Origin: Flavobacterium sp. MedPE-SWcel
GTDB taxonomy: Bacteria > Bacteroidota > Bacteroidia > Flavobacteriales > Flavobacteriaceae
Assembly (NCBI GenBank): GCA_001874325.1
Contig: MPCW01000007.1
Coordinates: 81,673 to 145,672 of the forward strand
DNA: 64,000 bases
Reading direction: 5' to 3'
Position 1 is the stretch's first letter; each line of letters opens with the position of its first letter. Both the position numbers and the translations under genes were made by a program. Below, piece by piece: positions 26,874 through 35,844 of this stretch. The notes below the pieces were generated by a model. The model was given only the letters and a program-made list of their open reading frames with translations. It ran no database searches and was not told where the DNA came from.

Positions 26874-27671
26874 TTACCAGTCTTTTTCTTGTCTTTTAGG
26901 TTGTGCCTTTACTTTTTTGGCATTTATTTTATCTTGAACCTTCTTTTCTTCGTTGTTCATGGCGTCCAGCATTCGTTTCATCTCCTGTTTTCCTGGGTTA
27001 GGAGCATCTTGCTGATCTTGATCTCCAGCACCTCCTTTATCCTCTTTGTCCTTACCTTCACCTTTATCTTTCTGGTCGCCTTTATCGTCTCCCTTATTTT
27101 TATCCTTATCTTTTCCTTTATCTCCTTTATCCTTGTCATCACCTTTGTCTTTTTTGTCTTCAGGTTTCTGACTTTTATCATCCTTCTTCTTGTCCTTGTC
27201 GTCTTTCTTATCGTCTTTAGGCTGCTCTGGCGGAGGGTTCTTTTTTAGCATCTCTTTTGCCAATGCATAGTTGTAACGCGTTTCGTCGTCATGCGGATTA
27301 TTACGCAATGCATTTTTATAAGCTTCTACAGCATTTTGATAATCTTTCTCTTTCATTAATGCATTACCTAAATTGTGGTATGCCTTATGTTTTTGTGGTT
27401 TCGTTTCGGCAACTTCTATTGCTTTTAGGTAAGCATACATTGCCTCACCCGATTGTTCTTGCCTGTATATTGCATTCCCTAAATTATAGGCTGCATCTGC
27501 TTTTGCTGGTGCTTTAGATTGCGATATTCTATAATTTTCCTCAGCAGTGGTAAAGCTTTTTTCGGCAAAGGCTTTATTACCTTCAGGCAGGTAAACATCT
27601 TTTTCTTCTTTTTCCTGCGAAAAAGCGAATACTGTACAAAACAGTAGTATGTAAGTAAATAGTGCTTTCAT
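26874..27671 (-). CDS. batC: BatC: TPR protein with Lys/Asp-rich tail
   Basis: 265 aa. Signal peptide (MKALFTYILLFCTVFAFSQ), TPR units from about 25 to 140 (ADAAYNLGNAIYRQEQSGEA, KAYHNLGNALMKEKDYQNAV, DDETRYNYALAKEML) and a tail (about 150-225) made almost only of Lys, Asp, Gly and Gln. The stop codon overlaps the batB stop side by one base (27671), so translation is tightly coupled. The low-complexity tail is common in BatC of this group and produces long spurious open frames on both strands. Confidence 0.9.
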   Translation of the reverse strand: MKALFTYILLFCTVFAFSQEKEEKDVYLPEGNKAFAEKSFTTAEENYRISQSKAPAKADAAYNLGNAIYRQEQSGEAMYAYLKAIEVAETKPQKHKAYHNLGNALMKEKDYQNAVEAYKNALRNNPHDDETRYNYALAKEMLKKNPPPEQPKDDKKDDKDKKKDDKSQKPEDKKDKGDDKDKGDKGKDKDKNKGDDKGDQKDKGEGKDKEDKGGAGDQDQQDAPNPGKQEMKRMLDAMNNEEKKVQDKINAKKVKAQPKRQEKDW

Positions 27672-28705
27672 TATTCTTTTTCGTTAAACAGGTTTAATTT
27701 TCTAACCCATGCCGTTTTACGCTCTAGTAAAAACAGTTCTAAAAACAGTAATACAAAAGCCGCGCCTAAAAACCATTGAAATTGCGACTCGTATAATGAT
27801 ACTTCTTTCGATTCGAATTCTGTTTTCTCTATATTCTCTAATGCGTTCTTTACATAGTCTGACACTTCTCTTGTACTACTACCATATACATAACCTCCTT
27901 TGGTTATATCGGCAATTGTTTTTAACTGATCTGGGTACATTTTAGTAACTACTACATCACCTGCATTGTCACGCTTAAAGGTTTGTGTTATCCCCTTACG
28001 CTTTATAGGTATTGGTCCTCCTTTTTTAGTACCTACCCCTACTGTTATTATTTTAATACCTTCCTCGGCTATCAATTCAGCAGCATCGCCACTACCTTCT
28101 CCGTGGTCTTCTCCATCAGAAATTAGTATGATTAACTTACTGGTTTGCGGATCATCAAAAAAGTTTGCCGAGAGTTCTAATGCATCGGTTATGGCTGTAC
28201 CTTGAGATGATACCATATCAGTATTCATGTTTTGCAAAAACATTTTTGCAACACTATAATCTGATGTTATGGGTAATACTGGGTAAGCACTACCTGCATA
28301 ACCCACAATACCTATCCTGTCGTTACCCAACTGGTTTATGGTTTGCGATACTATTTGCTTTGCTTTCTCTAATCGACTAGGTACAACATCTTCGGCAAGC
28401 ATACTTTTAGATACATCTATTGCAAAAACAATATCGATACCTTCTCGTTTTATAGTCTCGGTTTTCGTTCCAATTTTTGGATTTACTAATGCTACTATTA
28501 TACCTGCTAACCCTAGTAATAGAACTACTAATTTTAATGCGGGTTTAAATGTAGATCGTTCTGGCGATAATTTTTTTACTAGCTCTGGGTTACCAAAAGC
28601 GCGTTGCTTTTTGCGCTGCCAGTATAGGTTTACCAAGAACAGTACTACCAGTACAGGCAGTATAGCAAATAAATACAGATATTTTGATTCGTCTAATTCG
28701 TACAT
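27671..28705 (-). CDS. batB: BatB: VWA-domain membrane protein
   Basis: 344 aa. Two N-terminal membrane helices (about 10-27 and 57-77), a von Willebrand A domain with the MIDAS motif AIDVSKSMLAED (Asp-x-Ser-x-Ser, about 95-106), TSDYSVAKMF, and LIILISDGEDHGEG (about 189-202), then a C-terminal membrane helix (about 309-328). It binds a divalent metal and probably partner proteins on the periplasmic side. Third VWA-type gene of the moxR-bat operon. Confidence 0.94.
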   Translation of the reverse strand: MYELDESKYLYLFAILPVLVVLFLVNLYWQRKKQRAFGNPELVKKLSPERSTFKPALKLVVLLLGLAGIIVALVNPKIGTKTETIKREGIDIVFAIDVSKSMLAEDVVPSRLEKAKQIVSQTINQLGNDRIGIVGYAGSAYPVLPITSDYSVAKMFLQNMNTDMVSSQGTAITDALELSANFFDDPQTSKLIILISDGEDHGEGSGDAAELIAEEGIKIITVGVGTKKGGPIPIKRKGITQTFKRDNAGDVVVTKMYPDQLKTIADITKGGYVYGSSTREVSDYVKNALENIEKTEFESKEVSLYESQFQWFLGAAFVLLFLELFLLERKTAWVRKLNLFNEKE

Positions 28706-28707
28706 AT

Positions 28708-29712
28708 TTAAATAAAGCTTCTGTAAATGGTTTTTCTTACTATTACCTCAACAAGTAATAAGCCTAGGGCTAGTAACACCCATGGGCGGTATTTCTCGTC
28801 GTAGTTATAAAATTTCATTTCGTTAATCTCTGTAGTTTCTAGCTTATTAATCTCCTCATAAATTTCCTTTAACTTGCTATTACTAGTGGCTCTAAAGTAT
28901 TTACCATCGGTCTTTTTAGCGATATCTTTCATTAAAGCTTCGTCTATTTCTACCTTCATCATTCTGTATACAAAACGACCGTTGAGCGCTCTTGAATATG
29001 GGAACTCTGCATTACCGTTAGTACCTATACCTATGGTATATACTTTTATACCATATTCTTTAGCAATATCAGCCGCCGTACGCGGGTCTATAAATCCTGC
29101 ATTGTTTACTCCATCGGTAAGTAATATAATAATGCGACTTTTCGCCTTGCTCTCTTTAAGTCTATTTATTGCTGTGGCAAGCCCTACCCCTATTCCTGTA
29201 CCATCTTGTAGCACACTATCGTCATACTCTACCGATTGTATTGCCGATTTCACTAACTCTTTATCGCTAGTAACGGGTGTTTTTGTATAACTTTCTCCTG
29301 CATATACTATAAGCCCAATTCTATCATTAGGACGATTATCTACAAACTCTTCTGCTACATCTTTAAGTGCATCAAGTCGGTTAGGTTTTAAATCTCTAGC
29401 CAGCATACTACCCGATACGTCCATTGCCATAACAATATCTATACCTCGTGTAGTTTTGGTTTTACTACTTACGTCTACCGTTCGTGGTCTTGCTAAGGCT
29501 ACAATCATAGCACTAAGTGCAAGCAAACGCAGTACAAAAAGTACTGGTTTTAATTTTGCTAATAACGATGGTGCAGCTTTAAACCCACTAAGTGTACTTA
29601 TAGTAAGTGTTGCTGTTTGTTTTTTTCTTTTCCAGATGTACCAACCTATTGCCAATGGCAGCAGCAGAAACAACCAAAAGAATCCTGGATGTAAAAATGT
29701 AACGTCTCCCAT
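28708..29712 (-). CDS. batA: BatA: VWA-domain membrane protein
   Basis: 334 aa, paralogous to BatB. Two N-terminal membrane helices (about 8-25 and 55-75), VWA domain with MIDAS motif AMDVSGSMLARD (about 94-105), TSDKELVKSA and IIILLTDGVNNAG (about 191-203), and a C-terminal helix (about 310-327). Two bases separate it from batB. Together BatA and BatB likely form the core of a MoxR-controlled periplasmic complex. Confidence 0.94.
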   Translation of the reverse strand: MGDVTFLHPGFFWLFLLLPLAIGWYIWKRKKQTATLTISTLSGFKAAPSLLAKLKPVLFVLRLLALSAMIVALARPRTVDVSSKTKTTRGIDIVMAMDVSGSMLARDLKPNRLDALKDVAEEFVDNRPNDRIGLIVYAGESYTKTPVTSDKELVKSAIQSVEYDDSVLQDGTGIGVGLATAINRLKESKAKSRIIILLTDGVNNAGFIDPRTAADIAKEYGIKVYTIGIGTNGNAEFPYSRALNGRFVYRMMKVEIDEALMKDIAKKTDGKYFRATSNSKLKEIYEEINKLETTEINEMKFYNYDEKYRPWVLLALGLLLVEVIVRKTIYRSFI

Positions 29713-29715
29713 TTT

Positions 29716-31341
29716 TTAATTTAGCTTAGTAAGTTCTATCGAGTTTTTAACTCTATCTAATAATTGCGGTGCATACTCGTCACCTTCTCTATACATTATG
29801 GTTACTTGTTGCAGCCCGTTATTTTGTTTAAAGAATATCATTTCATAATACATTCTCGACTCTTTTTTAGTAACCGCATTAGCTAATGACAAATTACCAT
29901 AAGAACGTAAGCCGTTTATACCGTTTGGTGTACTAAACTCTTCGGTTTTTACCAGTATGTCTTTTGCACCTTGTGTTTCTAGTACTTTAAGCGATGCATC
30001 TGCAATAGCATTAAGCTCTATTTTTACTTGTTGTTTATAGCGTAGTGTACTAATGGTTACATAAAAATCATCGGCTAATGCGCCATAAGTAAACAGCTGC
30101 ATTTCTTTTAATACTGCCATAGTTCCTTCAGGCAATATTTTCTCTGGATCTTGCCTTTTTAAAACCTTAGGTGTTTCTATAATAATAGGTGGGTTACCGT
30201 AGGCACTTTTTACCCATTCGCCATCTAATAATTCTTTTGTAGGTATACCTGTTATGTATTCACGCATAATGTTTCTACCCACAAAGTAAAAACCTGCTGC
30301 AAGTACAACTACTATTGTAGCAATACTTATGGCTATAGTACGGTTTCTTTTCTTTTGTTTTTCTTTCTTGCGTTGCGCGTCTAGCCATGCTAGTGTATGC
30401 TCATCGTCTTCCTCTTTTTCTTCTGGAATACTTTGGTCTATAACTACAATGGTTTTTTCTATACGGCTACGGTCATCAGTAATTTCAGTACCTACTGGCT
30501 TCATTTTGGCAAACTTTACTAAATCGGCATTTCGCAGTACTTTTTCAAGTTGCTCAAATGTTTCTTGACTTAGTTTCATGTTTTTACGACTCACAGCAGT
30601 ACGCATAGCTTCTATAAGTTCGCCTGTAGTACTTTCCATTGCTGGTATGTGTATTGCCTCTTCTATATAAGTACGGGCAATATCAGTAAGCTCACTATAA
30701 TAGTTCTTTATCTGTCCTTTATCTAGTAATGCTTTATTTTCTAATGCTTTTAGCTGTATGGTTGCTTTTTCTATAGGAGATGCATGTACCTCTTCAACCT
30801 TTTTAGGTTCTGGTTTTTTCTTGTTTTTTAACTTCCACCATATAGCAAAACCAATACCTAGTAGTGCTAGAACAATTAACAAAATCCAGTACCAAGCAAT
30901 TCCACCTTTAGACTCGGCAGTTGCTACATCTTTAATGTCGTACATTTTTTGCTTTAGCGTGTCGACCACTACAGGGTTAACTTCTATAAGCAAAGAGTCA
31001 CTACGGACTCTTGTATCATTGATTACTACTGGTAATCGAGGAATTACATAGCGACCAGAGTCAAACTGTGTAAGCCCGTATTTTTTTACTAGCTCATAAG
31101 TTGCACCTTTTTTAAGGGTATCTACAGGGTAGGATTCTAGTACTTCTAACTGCCCAAAGTTTTTACCCTCTGGGAAGTTTACTATTGCAGTAGTATCTAC
31201 CGTAGTTTGTAGTGTAAGGTTAAACTGCGAACCTATTTTTATACTGGTAGAATCGATACTTGTAGCCACCTTGGGTTGCTGCGCAAAAGCGGTGGTAGCA
31301 ACCAAGAGTATAAGTAAAGTATATAGTTTGTTTGTATTCAT
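29716..31341 (-). CDS. Bat-operon membrane protein between DUF58 protein and BatA
   Basis: 541 aa. Signal peptide (MNTNKLYTLLILLVATTAFA), a BatD-like beta-sandwich (about 25-135), a membrane helix (about 148-168), a long cytosolic helical part with DUF4381-like features (IKNYYSELTDIARTYIEE, about 212-229), a second membrane helix (about 339-358) and a C-terminal beta-rich domain. It sits where BatD-like or DUF4381 proteins lie in other moxR operons. It joins DUF58 and batA with 3-5 bp gaps. Role unknown; probably a scaffold in the same complex. Confidence 0.8.
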   Translation of the reverse strand: MNTNKLYTLLILLVATTAFAQQPKVATSIDSTSIKIGSQFNLTLQTTVDTTAIVNFPEGKNFGQLEVLESYPVDTLKKGATYELVKKYGLTQFDSGRYVIPRLPVVINDTRVRSDSLLIEVNPVVVDTLKQKMYDIKDVATAESKGGIAWYWILLIVLALLGIGFAIWWKLKNKKKPEPKKVEEVHASPIEKATIQLKALENKALLDKGQIKNYYSELTDIARTYIEEAIHIPAMESTTGELIEAMRTAVSRKNMKLSQETFEQLEKVLRNADLVKFAKMKPVGTEITDDRSRIEKTIVVIDQSIPEEKEEDDEHTLAWLDAQRKKEKQKKRNRTIAISIATIVVVLAAGFYFVGRNIMREYITGIPTKELLDGEWVKSAYGNPPIIIETPKVLKRQDPEKILPEGTMAVLKEMQLFTYGALADDFYVTISTLRYKQQVKIELNAIADASLKVLETQGAKDILVKTEEFSTPNGINGLRSYGNLSLANAVTKKESRMYYEMIFFKQNNGLQQVTIMYREGDEYAPQLLDRVKNSIELTKLN

Positions 31342-31346
31342 TTGTT

Positions 31347-32210
31347 TTATCGTGCTTTAAAATAGCCCAGCAACTTGGTTACATATGATTCGTCTACTCT
31401 TGTGCTCACTGCTCCTGCCCCACAACGGCTAAAGGTTTCTTTAAAATATTGCACCTTGTCGTCATAGTATTTTTCATATTGCATTCGCACTGATTTTGAC
31501 CCCGTGTTTACCAATTGTGTTGCTCCTGTTTCGGCATCAAGCATGTTTACCATTCCAATGTTTGGCATTTGCTGCTCTCTATGGTCATACACACGCACTC
31601 CTGTAACATCGTGCCTTTTAGCAGCAATTTTCAAGGTGTGTTCATAACCTTCGGTTATAAAATCAGAAATCAAGAAAACGATGGCTTTCTTTTTTTGTAC
31701 TCCTGACAGGAACTTTAGCGCTTGTGCTACATCAGTTTTTTTACTTTTAGGGTGAAACTCGATAAGCTCTCGGATAATACGCAACACGTGCGATTTTCCT
31801 TTTTTGGGCGGAATAAAAAGTTCTATCTCATCAGAGAATAATATAAGCCCAATTTTATCATTGTTTTGTGTAGCCGAAAAAGCCATTGTTGCAGCAATTT
31901 CTGTAACAATATCTTTTTTAAACCCGTTTTGTGTACCAAAACTTTCTGAACCACTCACATCTACCATTAGCATCATGGTAAGTTCGCGTTCTTCTTCAAA
32001 AACTTTTATGTGGGGTTCATTATATCGTGCTGTAACATTCCAGTCTATAGCACGAACGTCGTCACCAAACTGGTATTGACGCACCTCGCTAAAGGTCATA
32101 CCACGCCCTTTAAAAGACGTGTGATATTCGCCCGAGAAGATATGATCGCTCAACCTTCGGGTTTTAATCTCTATTTTACGTACTTTTTTTAGTATCTCTT
32201 TTGTATCCAT
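31347..32210 (-). CDS. DUF58 domain protein
   Basis: 287 aa without signal peptide. DUF58 signature at about 29-60: YHTSFKGRGMTFSEVRQYQF then GDDVRAIDWNVTARY, followed by a degenerate VWA-like part with MMLMVDVSGSESFGTQ (about 81-96) and IVFLISDFITEGYE (about 174-187). DUF58 proteins are regular partners of MoxR ATPases. Cytosolic. Five bases separate it from the following 541-residue protein gene; 90 bp with short repeats separate it from moxR. Confidence 0.93.
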   Translation of the reverse strand: MDTKEILKKVRKIEIKTRRLSDHIFSGEYHTSFKGRGMTFSEVRQYQFGDDVRAIDWNVTARYNEPHIKVFEEERELTMMLMVDVSGSESFGTQNGFKKDIVTEIAATMAFSATQNNDKIGLILFSDEIELFIPPKKGKSHVLRIIRELIEFHPKSKKTDVAQALKFLSGVQKKKAIVFLISDFITEGYEHTLKIAAKRHDVTGVRVYDHREQQMPNIGMVNMLDAETGATQLVNTGSKSVRMQYEKYYDDKVQYFKETFSRCGAGAVSTRVDESYVTKLLGYFKAR

Positions 32211-32300
32211 AATTTTAGTCTTAAAGTCTAAAGTTGTTAAAGTCTTAAAGTCGGTTTGCTACTAGCTTTCGACTTTATGACATTTGACTTTACGGACAAA
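32211..32300. repeat. AAAGTCT-type degenerate repeats between moxR and the DUF58 gene
   Basis: Copies of TTAAAGTCT/CTAAAGT follow each other (from 32219), and the inverted forms TCGACTTTATGACATT and TGACTTTA follow at 32268-32294. Related words recur at 34366-34405 after the aldo/keto reductase gene. They look like a decayed intergenic repeat family. Confidence 0.5.
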
Positions 32301-33305
32301 TTAAGGCACCTCAACCTGATTAACGATTTTATTAATAATGTCTATTGATGTTACATTTTCGGCTTCGGCTTCATATGTAATTCCAATTCTATGACGTAAT
32401 ACATCGTGCACTACTGCTCTTACATCTTCTGGTATTACATACCCTCTACGTTTAATAAATGCATGACATTTTGCTGCTGTAGCAAGGTTAATACTACCAC
32501 GTGGTGAAGATCCGAAGCTAATAAGTGGTTTTAAACTTTCTAAATTGTATTGCTCTGGGTAACGTGTTGCAAAAATAAGATCTAGTATATACTTTTCTAT
32601 CTTATCGTCCATATATACCTCGCGAACTGCTTTTTGTGCGCTCAAGATTTGATCTACCGATACTACTTTGTTTACTTTCTCGAAAGATCCTTTTAGGTTA
32701 TTACGCATTACAGTACGTTCGTCTTCAATTTTCGGATAATCGATAACAGCCTTAAGCATAAAACGGTCTACCTGTGCTTCTGGTAACGGGTATGTTCCTT
32801 CTTGCTCTACAGGGTTCATGGTTGCCATTACTAAGAATGGTTTTTCGAGAACAAAAGTCTCTTCGCCTATAGTTACTTGCTTTTCTTGCATTGCTTCTAG
32901 TAATGCACTTTGCACTTTTGCAGGCGCTCTGTTTATCTCATCGGCAAGCACGAAGTTGGCAAAAATAGGTCCTTTTTTAATTGTGAACTCATTTTGCTTC
33001 ATGTTGTATATCATAGTACCTACAACATCGGCAGGAAGTAAATCTGGTGTAAACTGTATACGGCTAAAGCTTCCATCTACTGCTTGCGACAAGGTGTTAA
33101 TAGCCAACGTTTTTGCTAATCCCGGCACACCTTCTAAAAGGATATGTCCTTGACCAAGTAGTCCTATTAGCAATCGTTCTATCATATACTTTTGTCCTAC
33201 AATTACCTTGTTCATTTCCATAACAAGTAAATCTACAAAAGCACTTTCTCGCTCTATTTTTTCGTTTATTGCCCTGATGTCTAAAGCAGCAGTATTTTCT
33301 TCCAT
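32301..33305 (-). CDS. moxR: MoxR-type AAA+ ATPase
   Basis: 334 aa from ATG at 33305, matching the family length; the open frame reaches 33395 but those 30 codons look non-coding. Walker A GVPGLAKT (about 61-68), Walker B and following helix VLADEINRAPAKVQSALLEA (about 121-140), sensor 1 ATMNPVEQEGTYPLPEAQVDR (about 162-182, shown in part), Arg finger region and sensor 2 GSSPRGSINLA (about 268-278) are visible. MoxR ATPases act as chaperones or remodellers of VWA-protein complexes. First gene of the bat operon. Confidence 0.95.
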   Translation of the reverse strand: MEENTAALDIRAINEKIERESAFVDLLVMEMNKVIVGQKYMIERLLIGLLGQGHILLEGVPGLAKTLAINTLSQAVDGSFSRIQFTPDLLPADVVGTMIYNMKQNEFTIKKGPIFANFVLADEINRAPAKVQSALLEAMQEKQVTIGEETFVLEKPFLVMATMNPVEQEGTYPLPEAQVDRFMLKAVIDYPKIEDERTVMRNNLKGSFEKVNKVVSVDQILSAQKAVREVYMDDKIEKYILDLIFATRYPEQYNLESLKPLISFGSSPRGSINLATAAKCHAFIKRRGYVIPEDVRAVVHDVLRHRIGITYEAEAENVTSIDIINKIVNQVEVP

Positions 33306-33495
33306 GCGTATATTTATTTTTGGTGCTGTGAAGTTAATAATGTTAGTGTAACGATGCAAATCGAAATTTAATATATTATTCGTTGTTAATGACATGTTAA
33401 ATATGACATAAAGCTAAAGGCAAGTAAGGCTTTATATCGTTATTTTTTCGCTATTTTTAGCAACACATATCAAAATTATAATAACAATACATTAC

Positions 33496-34362
33496 ATGGA
33501 TATTACTTTATCGCCTATTATTGCAGGGACTATGAACTGGGGCGTTTGGAACAAAAAAATGACTACTGCCCAGATGACTTCGCTAATGCATTCTTGCTTA
33601 GAATATGACATTACTACCTTTGACCATGCTGATATTTATGGTGGTTATACTACCGAGAGTGAGTTTGGTGCAGCTTTTTCCGCTAGTGGTATTAATAGAG
33701 AGGATATACAACTGATATCTAAATGTGGTATACAGCATACTGAGGGGCGCGACAATAAAGTTAAGCATTATGATTATTCTAAAGATTACATCATAAAATC
33801 AGTAGAGGGGTCGTTACAAAACCTACATACAGAGTATTTAGATTTACTACTACTGCACCGCCCAAGCCCATTGATGCAACCTGATGAAATAGCTGAAGCT
33901 GTGGCACAGTTAAAAGCCGATGGAAAAATAAAAAGTTTTGGTGTTTCGAACTTTACCAATAGTCAAACCGACTTGATTCGTAGTCGTACTGAGGTGTCTT
34001 GTAATCAAATTCAGTTCTCAGCAACACATCATGAAGCAATGCTTGATGGTTCGCTCGACTATATGCAAGTAAACAATATTAAGCCTTTAGCGTGGAGCCC
34101 TATAGGGTCTATTTTTAAAACGGATGACTCACAGGCAATACGATTAAAATTACTGTTGATGGAGCTGGTTGTAAAATATGAAGTAACTGCCGATGTAGTT
34201 TTACTAGCTTGGATAAGGCAACACCCTTCGGGCATAGTACCCGTTACAGGATCGACCAACCCTAAGCGATTAAAAAACCAAATGAAAGCCACTAAGTTAA
34301 CTTTAGACACAGAGGACTGGTTTGCTATATGGACAGAGAGTATGGGGCATAAAGTGCCTTAA
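33496..34362 (+). CDS. Aldo/keto reductase
   Basis: 288 aa. AKR TIM barrel with the catalytic tetrad in place: FDHADIYGGYTTE (Asp, Tyr, about 38-50), Lys in LISKCGIQ (about 73-80), His in LLLLHRPSPLM (about 112-122), and FGVSNFTNSQ plus the cofactor-binding IVPVTGSTNPKRLKN near the C-terminus (about 250-264). The closest architecture is E. coli YdhF-type oxidoreductase. It reduces aldehydes or ketones with NADPH; substrate unknown. First gene of a rightward group. Confidence 0.92.
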   Translation: MDITLSPIIAGTMNWGVWNKKMTTAQMTSLMHSCLEYDITTFDHADIYGGYTTESEFGAAFSASGINREDIQLISKCGIQHTEGRDNKVKHYDYSKDYIIKSVEGSLQNLHTEYLDLLLLHRPSPLMQPDEIAEAVAQLKADGKIKSFGVSNFTNSQTDLIRSRTEVSCNQIQFSATHHEAMLDGSLDYMQVNNIKPLAWSPIGSIFKTDDSQAIRLKLLLMELVVKYEVTADVVLLAWIRQHPSGIVPVTGSTNPKRLKNQMKATKLTLDTEDWFAIWTESMGHKVP

Positions 34363-34447
34363 TAGTCTTAAAGTTTGAATGTCAAAAGTTATAAAGTCGA
34401 GACGCTTAAACAGTTTCTACTTTAATTTTTTTAATCAAAATTACAAT

Positions 34448-35197
34448 ATGAAAACAGCTTTAATAACAGGAGCAACTAGCGGAATAGGTAGAGCAACGGC
34501 TCGCCACTTTGCAAAACATAATTTTAAATTAATACTATGCGGTCGTCGCGAAGATCGTTTAGCTGAATTACAACAAGAACTTAGTAGCGAAACACAAGTA
34601 CACACCTTGAGTTTTGATGTTCGTGACAAACAAGCGGTTGATAGTGCAATAGCCTCTATACCTAGCGAGTTTGAAAATATAGATATACTAATAAACAATG
34701 CAGGTAATGCACACGGATTAGACCCTATACAAACGGGTAATACTGACGACTGGGATGCTATGATAGACATTAACGTTAAAGGATTACTATATGTATCTAA
34801 AGCTATTATACCTAGTATGACGGCACGCAAGCAGGGGCATATTATAAACATAGGGTCTATAGCTGGTAAAGAGGTGTACCCTAATGGTAATGTGTACTGT
34901 GCTAGTAAGCACGCTGTAGATGCTATTAACCAAGGTATGCGTATGGATTTAAATCAGTATGGTATACGCGTGGGTGGTATACACCCAGGTCTTGTAGCAA
35001 CCGAGTTTAGCGAAGTGCGTTTTAAAGGGGATACTGAAAAAGCTAATAATGTATATAAGGGTTACGAACCGTTACGGGCTGATGATATTGCCGACATTAT
35101 CACATTTGTGGTAACACGACCATATCATGTAAATATTGCCGACCTTATGGTATTACCTACTGCACAAGCAGGGGCTACAATTTTAAAGAAATCATGA
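34448..35197 (+). CDS. Short-chain dehydrogenase/reductase (YdfG-like)
   Basis: 249 aa from ATG at 34448; codons upstream to 34379 look non-coding. Cofactor motif TGATSGIGRAT (about 7-17), NNAG (about 85-88), Ser in INIGSIAGKEV (about 136-146), the catalytic YCASKHAV (about 151-158) and GIRVGGIHPGLVATEF (about 172-187) are all visible. The nearest well-known relative is YdfG/serine 3-dehydrogenase type. NADP preference is suggested by CGRRE after strand 2. Its stop overlaps the next start (ATGA at 35194). Confidence 0.93.
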   Translation: MKTALITGATSGIGRATARHFAKHNFKLILCGRREDRLAELQQELSSETQVHTLSFDVRDKQAVDSAIASIPSEFENIDILINNAGNAHGLDPIQTGNTDDWDAMIDINVKGLLYVSKAIIPSMTARKQGHIINIGSIAGKEVYPNGNVYCASKHAVDAINQGMRMDLNQYGIRVGGIHPGLVATEFSEVRFKGDTEKANNVYKGYEPLRADDIADIITFVVTRPYHVNIADLMVLPTAQAGATILKKS

Positions 35198-35841
35198 GTT
35201 TAACATTAAACAGATCTACTCTATTATTGCAGATATTTTTAGCTGCAATAATAACTATTTCTTGTACTAAAAAAAGGAAAGCTATAGCTCATGACGATCC
35301 TATAACTATTATTGAAGAAACTCCCGACCAAGCTTTTAACGATTCATTATATGGTTTTGTTCAACACACAAAGATGGAAGGAATTGGGATTCTTACAACT
35401 ACAGATAATTATTTTGGTGACACGATTTCCATCATAGACATTAATAAAAATAGACTACCTGATATTATCATTAATGTAGAAGATGACTTTTTACAACTAC
35501 AATGTTTATCTCAAGATAGTTTATACTATAATGTTAAATTAAATGACAATCAAATTGGGCTTATTTCTAAAAAACAGGATAAGGTTGTTTTAAAAACTTG
35601 GGATGAATATATTTTAAACGCTTTCTGTGTAGAATTTAATCCTGTTACAAATCCTTTATTACAACAACCTGATGAGAATAGTAAAAAGGTTATCTTTAAT
35701 GAAGATGAATTTTATCTTCCTGTAGCAATAAAAGACAACTGGTTAAAGGTTAAATGGGGTGACGATGACAACTTGAGTTATGGCTGGATAAAATGGAAAG
35801 ATGGAAACAATCTTTTAATTAAAATATTTCACTCTGCTTAA
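35194..35841 (+). CDS. Lipoprotein with a C-terminal SH3-like region
   Basis: 215 aa. Overlaps the SDR gene by 4 bp (ATGA), which supports the start. Signal LLLQIFLAAIITISC puts the lipid at Cys24. The mature part has FNDSLYGFVQHTKMEG and a stretch FGDTISIIDINKNRLPDIII (about 73-92) like an integrin-type or VCBS-like strand-loop, and ends with strands resembling an SH3b domain (FYLPVAIKDNWLKVKWG, YGWIKWKDG). Function unknown. Followed after 3 bp by the AlbA_2-type gene. Confidence 0.72.
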   Translation: MSLTLNRSTLLLQIFLAAIITISCTKKRKAIAHDDPITIIEETPDQAFNDSLYGFVQHTKMEGIGILTTTDNYFGDTISIIDINKNRLPDIIINVEDDFLQLQCLSQDSLYYNVKLNDNQIGLISKKQDKVVLKTWDEYILNAFCVEFNPVTNPLLQQPDENSKKVIFNEDEFYLPVAIKDNWLKVKWGDDDNLSYGWIKWKDGNNLLIKIFHSA

Positions 35842-35844
35842 AAA

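Noticed and set aside
26889..27248. Hydrophobic plus-strand frame and Lys-rich minus-strand frame within batC
   Set aside because: Both come from the Lys/Asp-codon repeats of the BatC tail read in other frames.
32301..33395. Longer MoxR start at 33395
   Set aside because: The 30 extra residues are not found in MoxR; ATG at 33305 gives the family length.
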